Source of the DNA: an uncultured Planktomarina sp.
GTDB taxonomy: Bacteria; Pseudomonadota; Alphaproteobacteria; Rhodobacterales; Rhodobacteraceae
Assembly (NCBI GenBank): GCA_905182455.1
Contig: CAJJBJ010000002.1
Span: 682,001-746,000 of the forward strand
Direction: 5' to 3'
Length of the DNA: 64,000 bases
The position numbers and the translations under genes were made by a program. A model generated the notes under the pieces. That model was not told the origin of the DNA and ran no database searches. It saw only the letters and a list, made by a program, of their open reading frames with translations. Shown here piece by piece: positions 16,161 to 25,058 of the stretch (position 1 is the first letter of the stretch; each line of letters begins with the position of its first letter).

Positions 16161-17495
16161 ATGGCAACAGATCTGGCAAAATTCGCTGAAGACAACGGCG
16201 TAAAATATTTTATGATTTCATTCACAGACTTGTTTGGCGGACAACGGGCCAAATTGGTCCCAGCCCGCGCGATTGCGGGTATGCAGGAAGACGGTGCAGG
16301 CTTTGCGGGCTTTGCCACATGGCTCGACCTCACCCCAGCGCACCCAGACATGCTGGCCGTACCAGATCCAGAGGCTGTAATCATCCTGCCATGGAATAAG
16401 GAAATCGCTTGGGTGCCGGGCAATTGCGTGATGGAGGGTGAAGACGTAGCCCAAGCTCCACGCAACGTGCTGCGCCGCTTGATCGCAGATGCCGCGTCTG
16501 AGGGCATGCATGTCAAAACGGGAATTGAAGCTGAATTCTTCCTGCTGACCCCTGCCGGAGACCAGATTTCAGACCCCTATGATACCGCAGCAAAACCTTG
16601 CTATGATCAACAAGCCTTCATGCGCCGCTTGGACGTGATCCGCGAAATCAGTGATTACATGCTTGATCTGGGCTGGGGCGCTTATCAAAACGACCATGAA
16701 GACGCCAATGGCCAATGGGAGATGAATTGGGATTTTGACGACGCGTTGAAAACGGCGGACAAGCACAGTTTTTTCAAGTTCATGACCAAAACCGTAGCCG
16801 AAAAACATGGCTACCGCGCCACGTTCATGCCCAAACCCATTGAAGGGCTGACCGGCAATGGCTGCCACGCGCATATCTCCGTTTGGGATGCGCCGGGTGC
16901 TGCGGCAAAAATCAACGTATTTGCGATGGACGCCAACGACAGCAGCCAAACCGCAGAGCTGGGTTTGTCCGAAAAGGGCCGGCATTTCTTGGGCGGCATC
17001 ATGAAGCACGCCTCTGCCTTGGCCGCGATTACCAACCCAACGGTCAACAGCTTCAAACGCATCAACGCACCGCGCACCATGTCAGGGGCTACTTGGGCGC
17101 CTAATACAGTAACTTGGACTGGCAACAACCGCACGCACATGGTGCGCGTTCCCGGCCCCGGACGGTTTGAACTGCGCTTACCAGATGGCGCGGTGAACCC
17201 ATATTTGTTGCAAGCTGTTATCATCGCGGCTGGCCTGTCAGGTGTGCGCTCGCAAGCAGATCCCGGCAAACGCCATGACATCGACATGTATGCCGATGGC
17301 CATAAGGTTCGTGGCGCGCCGAAACTGCCGCTTAATATGCTCGATGCTTTGCGTGAATACGACAAGGACAAGGGCTTGAAAGCAGCTATGGGCGAAGAAT
17401 TCTCAGCCGCCTATCTTAAAATGAAACATTCAGAATGGAATGATTTCTGCAGCCACTTCAGCGATTGGGAAAAAGCCAATACTATGGATATCTAA
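16161..17495 (+). CDS. gmaS: Gamma-glutamylmethylamide synthetase (glutamine-synthetase family)
   Basis: 444 residues of the glutamine synthetase superfamily, in the GmaS branch rather than GlnA. Seen are FMISFTDLFGGQRAKLVP at the N terminus, the GIEAEFFLL glutamate-site strand, the GNGCHAHISVWD loop, and FKRINAP...WTGNNRTHMVRVPGPGRFELRLPDG near 305-345. It ligates methylamine to glutamate using ATP, the entry point of monomethylamine into the N-methylglutamate pathway. It directly follows mgsABC, and a terminator lies 30 bases downstream. Confidence 0.93.
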   Translation: MATDLAKFAEDNGVKYFMISFTDLFGGQRAKLVPARAIAGMQEDGAGFAGFATWLDLTPAHPDMLAVPDPEAVIILPWNKEIAWVPGNCVMEGEDVAQAPRNVLRRLIADAASEGMHVKTGIEAEFFLLTPAGDQISDPYDTAAKPCYDQQAFMRRLDVIREISDYMLDLGWGAYQNDHEDANGQWEMNWDFDDALKTADKHSFFKFMTKTVAEKHGYRATFMPKPIEGLTGNGCHAHISVWDAPGAAAKINVFAMDANDSSQTAELGLSEKGRHFLGGIMKHASALAAITNPTVNSFKRINAPRTMSGATWAPNTVTWTGNNRTHMVRVPGPGRFELRLPDGAVNPYLLQAVIIAAGLSGVRSQADPGKRHDIDMYADGHKVRGAPKLPLNMLDALREYDKDKGLKAAMGEEFSAAYLKMKHSEWNDFCSHFSDWEKANTMDI

Positions 17496-17524
17496 GAGGG
17501 TTCATACCACTTTGAAATCAAAAA

Positions 17525-17556
17525 AGAACTGCGCAGAGACGCGCGGTTCTTTATAT
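17525..17556 (+). terminator. Rho-independent-type terminator after gmaS
   Basis: AGAACTGCGC (17525-17534) pairs with GCGCGGTTCT (17541-17550) with one mismatch and a 6-base loop, followed by TTATATTTT. It ends mgsABC-gmaS just before the convergent broken gene. Confidence 0.75.
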
Positions 17557-17567
17557 TTTAGTACAGT

Positions 17568-17989
17568 TCAATGCAGCACTTCGCGCCCATCTTTGCGGTG
17601 TGTGAACCAGACCAAATAACTCGACACTAGCAGCGACATGCCGGTGCCCATCACAATAAGCCAGCCCCAGGTGCGGATCTGATCTCCAAGATCGCTTGCC
17701 CAAAGGTCACAACAACCCCCACCAAAGACACCAGTAAGACAGGGCGCGCGACGGCTCTGCGCATCAACATCAACGCACTGCCCAATGCACCACCGAACAC
17801 AGCAATTACGAAAAGCACAGTCACCCAACCGGGTCGGCTGTTGATCACAATCTGATAGGCCTCAGGGAATTGCGCCAGCGCCTCCGGATTGATTTGCATG
17901 AGGTAATTGTAGCAACCCATAAGGCTCCAAATCAGGCCAAACGCGCCCACGGCCCAAAATTTCACACTGGGTTTTGAGGAGACAGTCAT
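17568..17989 (-). pseudogene. Four-helix membrane protein of unknown function, frameshifted
   Basis: The ATG at 17989 (AAAGGAA upstream) opens MTVSSKPSVKFWAVGAFGLIW and runs through three hydrophobic helices to VVTFGQ, then leaves frame near 17700. The fourth helix WGWLIVMGTGMSLLVSSYLVW and the polar end lie in another frame and stop at 17568. Joining them gives a 140-residue protein of the size I recall for a conserved roseobacter membrane protein. The total length is 2 modulo 3, so one base was lost. Either the gene is inactive or the sequence has an error here. Confidence 0.7.
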
Positions 17990-18235
17990 TAAAAATTCCT
18001 TTTGATTTGAATGCAAAGGCATCGGACACAGCATTATTCTATAGCCGCCACTTATCACAATGACGGCCTGTAATTCCACTGAAGTTTGCAGCCCAATCCT
18101 CCCGTCGATTGTAGCCTGTACAACCGCACAAAAAACATTGTTTTATATAGAAATTCATGGCCAAACTCACATGGGAAACTTGACTTTCAATCCTGTGATG
18201 CTTTCAATCATCTCAACAAAACATAGGGGAATGAC

Positions 18236-19573
18236 ATGACACAACGCGTTGCAATCATCGGTGCAGGACCTTCAGGACTGGCACAATTGCGGGCCTTTCA
18301 ATCAGCCAAGGAAAAAGGGGCTGAGATCCCAGAAGTTGTATGCTTTGAGAAGCAATCCGATTGGGGCGGGCTTTGGAATTATACTTGGCGCACCGGCGTC
18401 GATGAATATGGCAATCAGTGCCATGGATCCATGTATCGCTATCTCTGGTCAAACGGTCCAAAAGAAGGTTTGGAGTTTGCTGACTACACATTCGAAGAGC
18501 ATTTTGGAAAACCTATTGCCTCCTTTCCGCCGCGAGCCGTCTTGTTTGACTACATCAGAGGCCGGGTCGAAAAAGCCGGTGTGCGTGACATGATCCGCTT
18601 TTCAACAATTGTACGCGATGTGCGTGCTTTGACCGGTGGCGGTTTTGAAGTAACCAGCCGCGATGAGGTGGCCGATGTCGACAGCACCGAGTTTTTTGAC
18701 AAGGTTATCGTGGCCACAGGGCATTTCAGCGTGCCAAATGTGCCCGAATACCTCGGCTTTGATCAATTTAATGGCCGCATTTTGCATGCCCATGATTTCC
18801 GTGACGCGCGTGAGTTTGCGGACAAAGATCTATTGATCCTCGGAACCTCCTATTCCGCAGAAGATATTGGCTCACAGTGTTGGAAATACGGTGCGAAATC
18901 GATCACGGTGGCGCATCGCACTGCCCCGATGGGCTATGACTGGCCAGATAATTGGCAAGAAGTCCCCAAGCTGGACCGTGTGGAGGGTGCTACAGCACAT
19001 TTCATCGATGGCACCAGCAAGGATGTTGATGCGATTATTTTGTGTACCGGCTATAAACATCACTTCCCCTTCCTACCCGATGACCTGCGGCTTAGAACCG
19101 CCAATCGGCTGGCCTCGGCGGATCTTTACAAAGGTGTGGTTTGGACCAAAAATCCAGACATGTTCTATCTCGGCATGCAGGATCAATGGTACACGTTCAA
19201 CATGTTTGACGCGCAAGCGTGGTGGGTACGTGATTGCATCATGGAGCGGATCGCACTGCCCGCCCCAGCCGCAATGAACCAAGATGTGGTTGACCGGGTG
19301 GCTACCGAAGATGCGATTGCAGATGACTATGGCGCGATTGAATATCAAGGCGCTTATACATTGGAGTTGATCGAAGAAACCGATTACCCAAGCTTCAATA
19401 TCGCCGCCGCGAACCATGCATTTTTTGAATGGAAGAAGCATAAAAAAAGAGGAATTATGGAGTTTCGCGATCATGGCTATATCAGCCCGATGACCGGCAC
19501 CATGGCCCCTGCCCATCACACGCCATGGAAAGAAGCGCTGGATGACAGTTTGGAAAGTTACCTAGAAATTTGA
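18236..19573 (+). CDS. tmm: Trimethylamine monooxygenase (flavin-containing)
   Basis: 445 residues, the length of bacterial Tmm. It has the FAD motif GAGPSG at 9-14, the flavin monooxygenase signature [11 protein letters not shown] at 178-188, and the NADPH motif GTSYSA at 203-208. It oxidises trimethylamine to TMAO with NADPH and oxygen, and related enzymes also act on dimethyl sulfide and other amines. The assignment over a general FMO rests on close resemblance to marine Tmm and on tdm, which follows in opposite orientation. A -35-like TTGACT lies about 50 bases before the ATG. Confidence 0.94.
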   Translation: MTQRVAIIGAGPSGLAQLRAFQSAKEKGAEIPEVVCFEKQSDWGGLWNYTWRTGVDEYGNQCHGSMYRYLWSNGPKEGLEFADYTFEEHFGKPIASFPPRAVLFDYIRGRVEKAGVRDMIRFSTIVRDVRALTGGGFEVTSRDEVADVDSTEFFDKVIVATGHFSVPNVPEYLGFDQFNGRILHAHDFRDAREFADKDLLILGTSYSAEDIGSQCWKYGAKSITVAHRTAPMGYDWPDNWQEVPKLDRVEGATAHFIDGTSKDVDAIILCTGYKHHFPFLPDDLRLRTANRLASADLYKGVVWTKNPDMFYLGMQDQWYTFNMFDAQAWWVRDCIMERIALPAPAAMNQDVVDRVATEDAIADDYGAIEYQGAYTLELIEETDYPSFNIAAANHAFFEWKKHKKRGIMEFRDHGYISPMTGTMAPAHHTPWKEALDDSLESYLEI

Positions 19574-19904
19574 TTTTCTAGAATTCTCCCAAGACTGGCA
19601 AAACAGTTGGAACAGCCATGATCTCATGCGGATCATGGCGCATTACCGTGAAGTTGTGGTGTTTCTCTCAGCCAAGGCCGCGGTACTCTTGGGTGCATGG
19701 GAGCTGCCCAGCAAGACCGCTTTACTAGACTATTCGACAAAAACAATCGCGCGCTAGCCCGATCTCAAATTCACAATGGAAGATGTATACCTTGGCCATG
19801 ACATGTTGGTGATACCTTATGTAATCACCACAATGTCTTGGCCACAGAGACGCTCTATTTTGATGGCTGCGGCTTGATCTACCAAGCCGCAGCCTGCCCC
19901 ACCG
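19572..19904 (+). pseudogene. Decayed NTF2/SnoaL-like gene between tmm and tdm
   Basis: From 19572 the frame reads [21 protein letters not shown], then AHYREVVVFLSAKAAVL, typical of the N terminus of NTF2-like (SnoaL) proteins. An in-frame TAG at 19755 interrupts it. The same frame resumes as PDLKFTMEDVYLGHDMLVIPY, then a frameshift near 19820 leads to NHHNVLATETLYFDGCGLIYQ, the family's usual C-terminal strands. No start codon or ribosome site remains, and the first codons overlap the tmm stop. This fills what would otherwise be a 350-base gap. Confidence 0.75.
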
Positions 19905-19923
19905 GCAGGCCGTACTTTAAAGC

Positions 19924-22293
19924 TTAGGATCGCGGTTTTGATTTAGTCGGGTCATAATGTGCGAAGGAGACAATCTTCGCGGGTAGACGCTTCATATGCC
20001 CATCCAACTTGCCGATCTCAACCTCAGTGTCCACCGCATGATGTGCCACATCAACTCGTGCTAAAGCAATGTTTTTTCCTAAAATAGGTGAGCGCATAGA
20101 AGAGGTTACCTCTCCAATTTGAGCACGGCCAATATGCACGCAATCGCCGTGGGCAACATCAACATTGCTGTCGATATCCAGCCCCACGAGTTTGCGCGCC
20201 GGGGTTTCCTTGCGCCGGATCAGTGCATCGCGACCAATGAAATCATCAGTTTTCGATTTGAGTGGTACAGTAAAGCCAATCCCCGCTTCAAAGGGATCTG
20301 TTTGATCACTGAAATCATAGCCCGCGAAAATTAGCCCCGCCTCAATGCGTACCATATCCAAGGCTTCCAGCCCCATCGGTTTCAGCCCATGGTCGCGACC
20401 TGCTGCCCAAACCGCATCGAATACCGCCTCGGCATGTTTAGGGTGGCAAAAAATCTCATACCCCAGCTCGCCAGTGTAGCCAGTGCGTGACACCACGATA
20501 GGAACGCCCTGATCATGGCCAATACGTGCCGGGGTAAAGCGGAACCAAGCCAGCTCTTCCAATGTAGGTTGATGCGGCGCGGTCCAGATGATTTTCTTCA
20601 TCATATCGCGGCTCTCAGGCCCCTGAACCGCAATATTATGCTGCATATCAGTCGACGCGCGCACCAAAACCTTCAGACCCAGCTTGTCCGCCTGCTCCCG
20701 CATCCATTCTCCACCATAGTCCGAGCCACCTATCCAGCGGAAATTGTCTTTGGCCAGACGAAACACCGTGCCATCATCAATCATGCCGCCGTGCTCATAG
20801 CACATGGCCGTATAGACCACCCCACCCACCGGCAAAGTCTTCATATTGCGGGTGAAGATATATTGGCACAGCGCCTCGGCATCCGGCCCGGTGATCTCAA
20901 ATTTACGCAGAGGACTAAGGTCCAGCACTACGGCTTTTTCGCGACAGGCATGATATTCTTCCAAAGGTCCCACTTGGGAAAAACAATTGGCCACCCAATA
21001 ACCATTATATTCCACAAAATTGCGCGTGTGTTTTGCAAAGCTACTGTGAAAACCAGTTTCTTTTGTCATTTGAGGTTCCGATTCTGGCGTGGCACGAAAA
21101 GCAATCGCGCGTTTGAAAGACTCCGCGCCATCATAGGTGCGTATGTGAATATCTGTTGGGTTCCAGCCATTTGCTGGTGATGTATCATCAGGGCAAGCCG
21201 AGCTGACGCACACAAGATCGGTCAAAGCGCGCAATAAAACGTAATCACCGGGCCGCGACCACGGCTCGTCACCATACATCGCCCCATGCTCATCAATGGC
21301 AGTGTTGAAAAAGAAGTTTATGGCCATCCAGCCCGCACGCGGCCCTACGCCTCGCTCTGCCAAAGCATGATTAAAGTTATCCGAACAATTGGCATGACCG
21401 GGATAGCCGATATCATCATAGTATTTCGCAGCACAGGCCAAGGCAAACGCATCATGGCGACCACAGGTGTCTTGTATGACCTCCAATAGAGGCATCATGT
21501 CTTGATCGTAGTATTTCGCATGCAGACCCGGCATCGGATAGGCATGCCCCATCAGTGTGCGTGTCGTGGTCACATCCAGGGCATGCTCAATGCCCTTGTC
21601 GAGCTTTCGCGCAGAAAAGCACTGGAAATCCGTACATTGGCGCCCATCAACATCATAAACTTGAATATAATCGCCAGCTTTGACAAAGTAGCTTTGAGCC
21701 GTAGCTGAGTGAATGCGGATATCCGCAAGTGGATCGGCCAAAGGATCCGGCATTTTAAACTTCACAACCTTTTTGATCACGGCGCGTTTGACCATGACGA
21801 CCAAGGGCGTTGCCGTGTCCTGCGCCTTAAAATCCATAATCCCACCGGGGGCTGCAATTACAACACTGCCCTCCTGCGCCACGCGCAGGTGCACCTCAGT
21901 TTTAGCGGGCGTTAGACTGTCAAAAAATCGAATAGCGGCTGCGGTGGCAAGATCCACGCCGCGCGCTTCCAAGCCCATCCGCACCGACCGCAAGGACGGA
22001 TCACCGCTCACCAAGAGCTTTTTTAGTCCCGCAGCCTCACAATTGGGCGTCTGCTCCAAGAGGCTCGCGTCACTGCGTCCCTTTTTGTCCAAGGCCAAAA
22101 CCTCACAGAGCTGTCCGCCTTCGTCGTTCAACACCGAGATTTGATCACCCGGTTCCACCGCAATCAAAACCGCCCCGCAGCCTGGAACAACATAGCGTTC
22201 ACTGCCCGGAGGCAGGGAAAACACCGAGGGCGCCAAAATGACGCTGGGTTTTGGGGGCCCTGACTGTACCTTAGGATAAATATCGTCCAACAT
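19924..22293 (-). CDS. tdm: TMAO demethylase (DUF1989 plus GcvT fusion)
   Basis: 789 residues. Residues about 20-360 carry a DUF1989-like metal-binding domain (YVVPGCGAVLIAVEPGDQ; DGRQCTDFQCFSARKLD; GYPGHANCSDNFNHAL). Residues about 400-789 are a GcvT-type tetrahydrofolate domain (VLDLSPLRKFEITGPDAEAL; VSRTGYTGELGYEIFCHP). This fusion is characteristic of Tdm, which splits TMAO to dimethylamine and formaldehyde; the GcvT part is thought to capture the C1 unit. I chose ATG 22293 (GGAGGT six bases upstream) over the ATG at 22323. It converges with tmm across the relic. Confidence 0.94.
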   Translation of the reverse strand: MLDDIYPKVQSGPPKPSVILAPSVFSLPPGSERYVVPGCGAVLIAVEPGDQISVLNDEGGQLCEVLALDKKGRSDASLLEQTPNCEAAGLKKLLVSGDPSLRSVRMGLEARGVDLATAAAIRFFDSLTPAKTEVHLRVAQEGSVVIAAPGGIMDFKAQDTATPLVVMVKRAVIKKVVKFKMPDPLADPLADIRIHSATAQSYFVKAGDYIQVYDVDGRQCTDFQCFSARKLDKGIEHALDVTTTRTLMGHAYPMPGLHAKYYDQDMMPLLEVIQDTCGRHDAFALACAAKYYDDIGYPGHANCSDNFNHALAERGVGPRAGWMAINFFFNTAIDEHGAMYGDEPWSRPGDYVLLRALTDLVCVSSACPDDTSPANGWNPTDIHIRTYDGAESFKRAIAFRATPESEPQMTKETGFHSSFAKHTRNFVEYNGYWVANCFSQVGPLEEYHACREKAVVLDLSPLRKFEITGPDAEALCQYIFTRNMKTLPVGGVVYTAMCYEHGGMIDDGTVFRLAKDNFRWIGGSDYGGEWMREQADKLGLKVLVRASTDMQHNIAVQGPESRDMMKKIIWTAPHQPTLEELAWFRFTPARIGHDQGVPIVVSRTGYTGELGYEIFCHPKHAEAVFDAVWAAGRDHGLKPMGLEALDMVRIEAGLIFAGYDFSDQTDPFEAGIGFTVPLKSKTDDFIGRDALIRRKETPARKLVGLDIDSNVDVAHGDCVHIGRAQIGEVTSSMRSPILGKNIALARVDVAHHAVDTEVEIGKLDGHMKRLPAKIVSFAHYDPTKSKPRS

Positions 22294-22391
22294 GTTTAGA
22301 CCTCCGCACCACTGATGTTGCATCAGCGGAATAAATCTTTAATTAGAAGAATATCTGATTAAGGACCTTTCGGCAATAACCAGAGACAATG

Positions 22392-22556
22392 ATGAGCAAC
22401 AATCAAATCAATTTCATAGGCTGGATCCTGTTTATCCTGTCTGCACTGGGCTTTATCATTGCTTCTATTGGCAATTTTTGGGGTATGGTCGGATCAATTT
22501 TCTTTTTGGTCGCCTGTTTCGTCTTCCTGATTCCCTTTTTTAGGCCTGAAAAATGA
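22392..22556 (+). CDS. Small two-helix membrane protein, 54 residues, coupled to the DMT transporter
   Basis: Adjacent ATGs at 22389 and 22392 open a 55- or 54-codon frame that ends in TGA at 22554-22556. The product begins MSNNQINFIGWILFILSALG and has two hydrophobic helices (about 7-27 and 31-51) and a charged end (RPEK). Its stop overlaps the ATG of the EamA gene (ATGA), so the two are translated together. Small proteins of this kind next to a DMT gene are familiar in roseobacters from memory, but I know no function. Confidence 0.75.
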   Translation: MSNNQINFIGWILFILSALGFIIASIGNFWGMVGSIFFLVACFVFLIPFFRPEK

Positions 22557-23395
22557 TCATTTCCCTAGGTCTTGGCCTCATCGCAGCGCTCTGCTGGGGC
22601 GTGCATGACATCTGCGTGCGTTACGTCAGTCAACGCACAGGCATCATGGCTGCAATCTCCACCGTGCTAATTTTCGGTGCCCTGCTGCTTACACCGGTTT
22701 GCATCTACTTCGGCAACTGGGCAGATCTTACCATGCCCGCGATCGGCAACTCCGTTCTTTCAGGCGGCCTCTTCGCCCTCGCCGCGATAGCTCTATATCA
22801 GGCCTTCGCCATCGGACCTGTAAGACTCGTAGCACCAATCGTGGGGTCCTATCCAATCCTCTCTGTGGCGCTGGCGATATGGTCAGGTGAGCCAGTTGCA
22901 GCCCTCCATATCTTCGCGGTGGTTTTGATCATCATTGGCATTACCATTGTCGCTCAAGGCGACAGTGACACCGGGGCAGGCACGCGCCGCATCGCAATCC
23001 TCTGGGCCGCATCCGGTGCGGTTGGGTTCTTTGGTAGCTTCGCCTCAGGTCAAGCTGCGGCGGCCCTTGGGGCCGAACTACCAGTGATTTGGTTGGCACG
23101 TATGGCCGCCATCGCCTCCATTCTTTTAATTGCTTTGCCCTTTCGCATAAACCTAAAACCCAACCGGTCTCAACTGCGATTGCTCGCGGCCATGGGCGTG
23201 CTGGATGCCATTGCATTGGCCGTTGTCATCTATGCGGGAACCCAAAACTTTTCTGCCTTTGCCTCAGTGACAGCGTCCATATTCGGACTGGTGACAGTTA
23301 TTCTTGCTTGGGTATTTTTAAAGGAGAAAATGACAGGCTTGCAATGGACAGGTGTTTTAGTAGTATTTTTATCTATTGGCTTTTTAAGCTTATAA
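22553..23395 (+). CDS. DMT-superfamily (EamA) transporter
   Basis: 280 residues with ten predicted membrane helices in two EamA repeats. The first begins LGLGLIAALCWGVHDICVRY and the second IAILWAASGAVGFFGSFASGQ. It ends VFLSIGFLSL with the usual WVFLKEKMTGLQWTGVLVVF second-repeat signature. Family members export or import amino acids, amines or metabolites; the substrate is unknown. Its coupling to the 54-residue protein and its place beside tdm suggest transport of an amine or pathway product. Confidence 0.88.
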   Translation: MIISLGLGLIAALCWGVHDICVRYVSQRTGIMAAISTVLIFGALLLTPVCIYFGNWADLTMPAIGNSVLSGGLFALAAIALYQAFAIGPVRLVAPIVGSYPILSVALAIWSGEPVAALHIFAVVLIIIGITIVAQGDSDTGAGTRRIAILWAASGAVGFFGSFASGQAAAALGAELPVIWLARMAAIASILLIALPFRINLKPNRSQLRLLAAMGVLDAIALAVVIYAGTQNFSAFASVTASIFGLVTVILAWVFLKEKMTGLQWTGVLVVFLSIGFLSL

Positions 23396-23460
23396 ACAGA
23401 TAATTATAAACTTAATTCATGTAATTAATTGGAAATTATCACCTTAAAATTTTTTGGTAC

Positions 23461-23853
23461 TCACGCAGTGACAGGCACCATGGTTCCTTGCATCAAAGCG
23501 ACTTTTACCTCACCATCAAACACATCAGCGCGCACAACAACCAAGCGCCGGCCCGACTTTTCGACAGTACCTACCGCCCGCAATGGCCCATCTCGACCCG
23601 GGGCCAATAGGTTGATTTTCATCTCAGCAGTCAACACCTCAAACTCATCAGGCATCACCGACAAGGCCGCATATCCCGCTGCGCTGTCGCCAATTGCGAA
23701 AATTAAAGCAGCATGGGCATAGCCATGTTGTTGCTGACTACCGGGTAGGATTGGCGCTGTGATTTCCACATGTCCTGCACGGACACAGGTCAATTCAGCA
23801 CCCAAGGTTTGCATCATCGTTTGACGTTCAAAGCTTTCAATAATTCGCTGCAT
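23461..23853 (-). CDS. PaaI-family hotdog thioesterase
   Basis: 130 residues with a single hotdog domain: HGYAHAALIFAIGDSAAGYA carries the central helix with the acidic residue used by PaaI-like thioesterases, and LTAEMKINLLAPGRDGPL the following strand. It probably cleaves an acyl-CoA. The ATG at 23853 with GGGAG is preferred to an in-frame GTG at 23859. The pdeM relic just upstream ends inside that GTG overlap, suggesting this gene belonged to an older operon unrelated to amine use. Confidence 0.82.
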   Translation of the reverse strand: MQRIIESFERQTMMQTLGAELTCVRAGHVEITAPILPGSQQQHGYAHAALIFAIGDSAAGYAALSVMPDEFEVLTAEMKINLLAPGRDGPLRAVGTVEKSGRRLVVVRADVFDGEVKVALMQGTMVPVTA

Positions 23854-23855
23854 TT

Positions 23856-24017
23856 TCACTCCCGTGGCATTGGTAAAACGTGGCTGACCTTACCGGTTAA
23901 CACCGCACAAGCCTGGCGTCGCATAATTAAATTCAAGGCATCATTATAGCTACGAAGCCCGCCGGTGAAGGTGCCAAATGTCGGCAAAATCACCCGTTGA
24001 TGATCTATAGAAAGCAT
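23856..24017 (-). pseudogene. 3' remnant of pdeM (ligase-associated metallophosphoesterase)
   Basis: Fifty-three codons remain: MLSIDHQRVILPTFGTFTGG, then LRSYNDALNL and AVLTGKVSHVLP. This matches the C-terminal end of PdeM-type phosphoesterases, where LPAFGxYTGGL and VLxGRxxxxVP close the protein. A TAA lies just upstream in frame and the catalytic part is missing. The stop overlaps the start region of the thioesterase gene. The identification rests on a short segment. Confidence 0.5.
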
Positions 24018-24054
24018 GGACGAGTCAGCTTACGCGTGCCTAGAAACACTCCGA

Positions 24055-24957
24055 TTAAGCCGTCAGCCCTTCAGGTTCAGGCAGACCATTAGCCCGACAG
24101 GTCGCCGTCAACGTATTGGCCAAGAGGCAAGCAATCGTCATTGGCCCCACACCACCAGGCACCGGCGTGATAGCACCTGCAACTTCAGCACAACTGGCAT
24201 AATCCACATCACCCACCAGTTTCATCTTACCTTCGCCTTTTTCAGGCGCCGGAATTCTATTGATACCAACGTCAATCACAACAGCCCCAGGCTTAATCCA
24301 ATCACCCGGCACCATCTCAGCACGCCCAACCGCGGCCACCACAATATCCGCACGGCGCACCACATCCGGCAGATCCTTGGTCCGCGAATGCGCAATCGTC
24401 ACAGTACAGCTGTCGCCCAGCAACAGCTGCGCCATCGGCTTGCCCACGATATTAGAGCGCCCGATCACCACCGCATTACAGCCTGACAAAGAGCCAAAAT
24501 GATCACGCAACATCATCAAACATCCTAGGGGTGTGCAAGGCACCATAGATTTTTGACCTGTGCCCAACAAACCCACATTCGAAATATGGAACCCGTCAAC
24601 ATCCTTGGCCGGGTCAATCCGACCAATCACCAACTCTTCATTCAAATGCTTAGGAAGGGGCAGCTGAACCAAAATCCCGTGAATAGCAGGATCAGCATTC
24701 AGTTGATCAATCACCGCCAGCAAATTCACCTCAGAGGTCTGCACATCCAACTTATGTTCCACCGAATGCATGCCTACCTCAACGGTTTGCTTGCCCTTGG
24801 AGCGCACATAGACTTGGCTGGCCGGATCTTCACCGACGAGAACCACAGCAAGCCCCGGCACAATCGCATGATCTGCCTTCAAGCGCGCCACATGTTCTGC
24901 CACCTGCCCACGCACGCGCGCTGCAAATACTTTGCCGTCAATTATCTGTGCCGTCAT
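24055..24957 (-). CDS. folD: Bifunctional methylenetetrahydrofolate dehydrogenase / methenyl-THF cyclohydrolase
   Basis: 300 residues, usual FolD length. Motifs seen are [16 protein letters not shown] with the catalytic lysine, [40 protein letters not shown] and [19 protein letters not shown]. It oxidises methylene-THF to formyl-THF. Together with Fhs it forms a THF-linked route for the C1 units released by Tdm, Dmm and Mgd. The ATG at 24957 has GGGAGA 6 bases upstream. It lies 101 bases after fhs in the same direction. Confidence 0.95.
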   Translation of the reverse strand: MTAQIIDGKVFAARVRGQVAEHVARLKADHAIVPGLAVVLVGEDPASQVYVRSKGKQTVEVGMHSVEHKLDVQTSEVNLLAVIDQLNADPAIHGILVQLPLPKHLNEELVIGRIDPAKDVDGFHISNVGLLGTGQKSMVPCTPLGCLMMLRDHFGSLSGCNAVVIGRSNIVGKPMAQLLLGDSCTVTIAHSRTKDLPDVVRRADIVVAAVGRAEMVPGDWIKPGAVVIDVGINRIPAPEKGEGKMKLVGDVDYASCAEVAGAITPVPGGVGPMTIACLLANTLTATCRANGLPEPEGLTA

Positions 24958-24999
24958 GTCAATCTCCCAAGACCTATGTCTATGTCACGCGGCCAATTT

Positions 25000-25050
25000 T
25001 CTCCTGGCCAAAATACTCCCGTCGGAGACATCCCCCGCCAAAGCGGGGGA
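25000..25050 (-). repeat. Intergenic repeat copy A plus CCCCCGC hairpin between fhs and folD
   Basis: 25000-25029 (around GGCCAAAATACTCCCGTCGG) matches 37006-37036 at most positions. Directly beside it TCCCCCGC (25031-25038) pairs with GCGGGGGA (25043-25050) around CAAA. There is no T tract. Elements of this sequence are familiar behind stop codons in Rhodobacterales genomes. Confidence 0.65.
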
Positions 25051-25058
25051 CAAGGGTC

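Noticed and set aside
25031-25050. Terminator after fhs
   Set aside because: The stem is strong but there is no T run on the minus strand, so it was listed with the repeat and not as a terminator.
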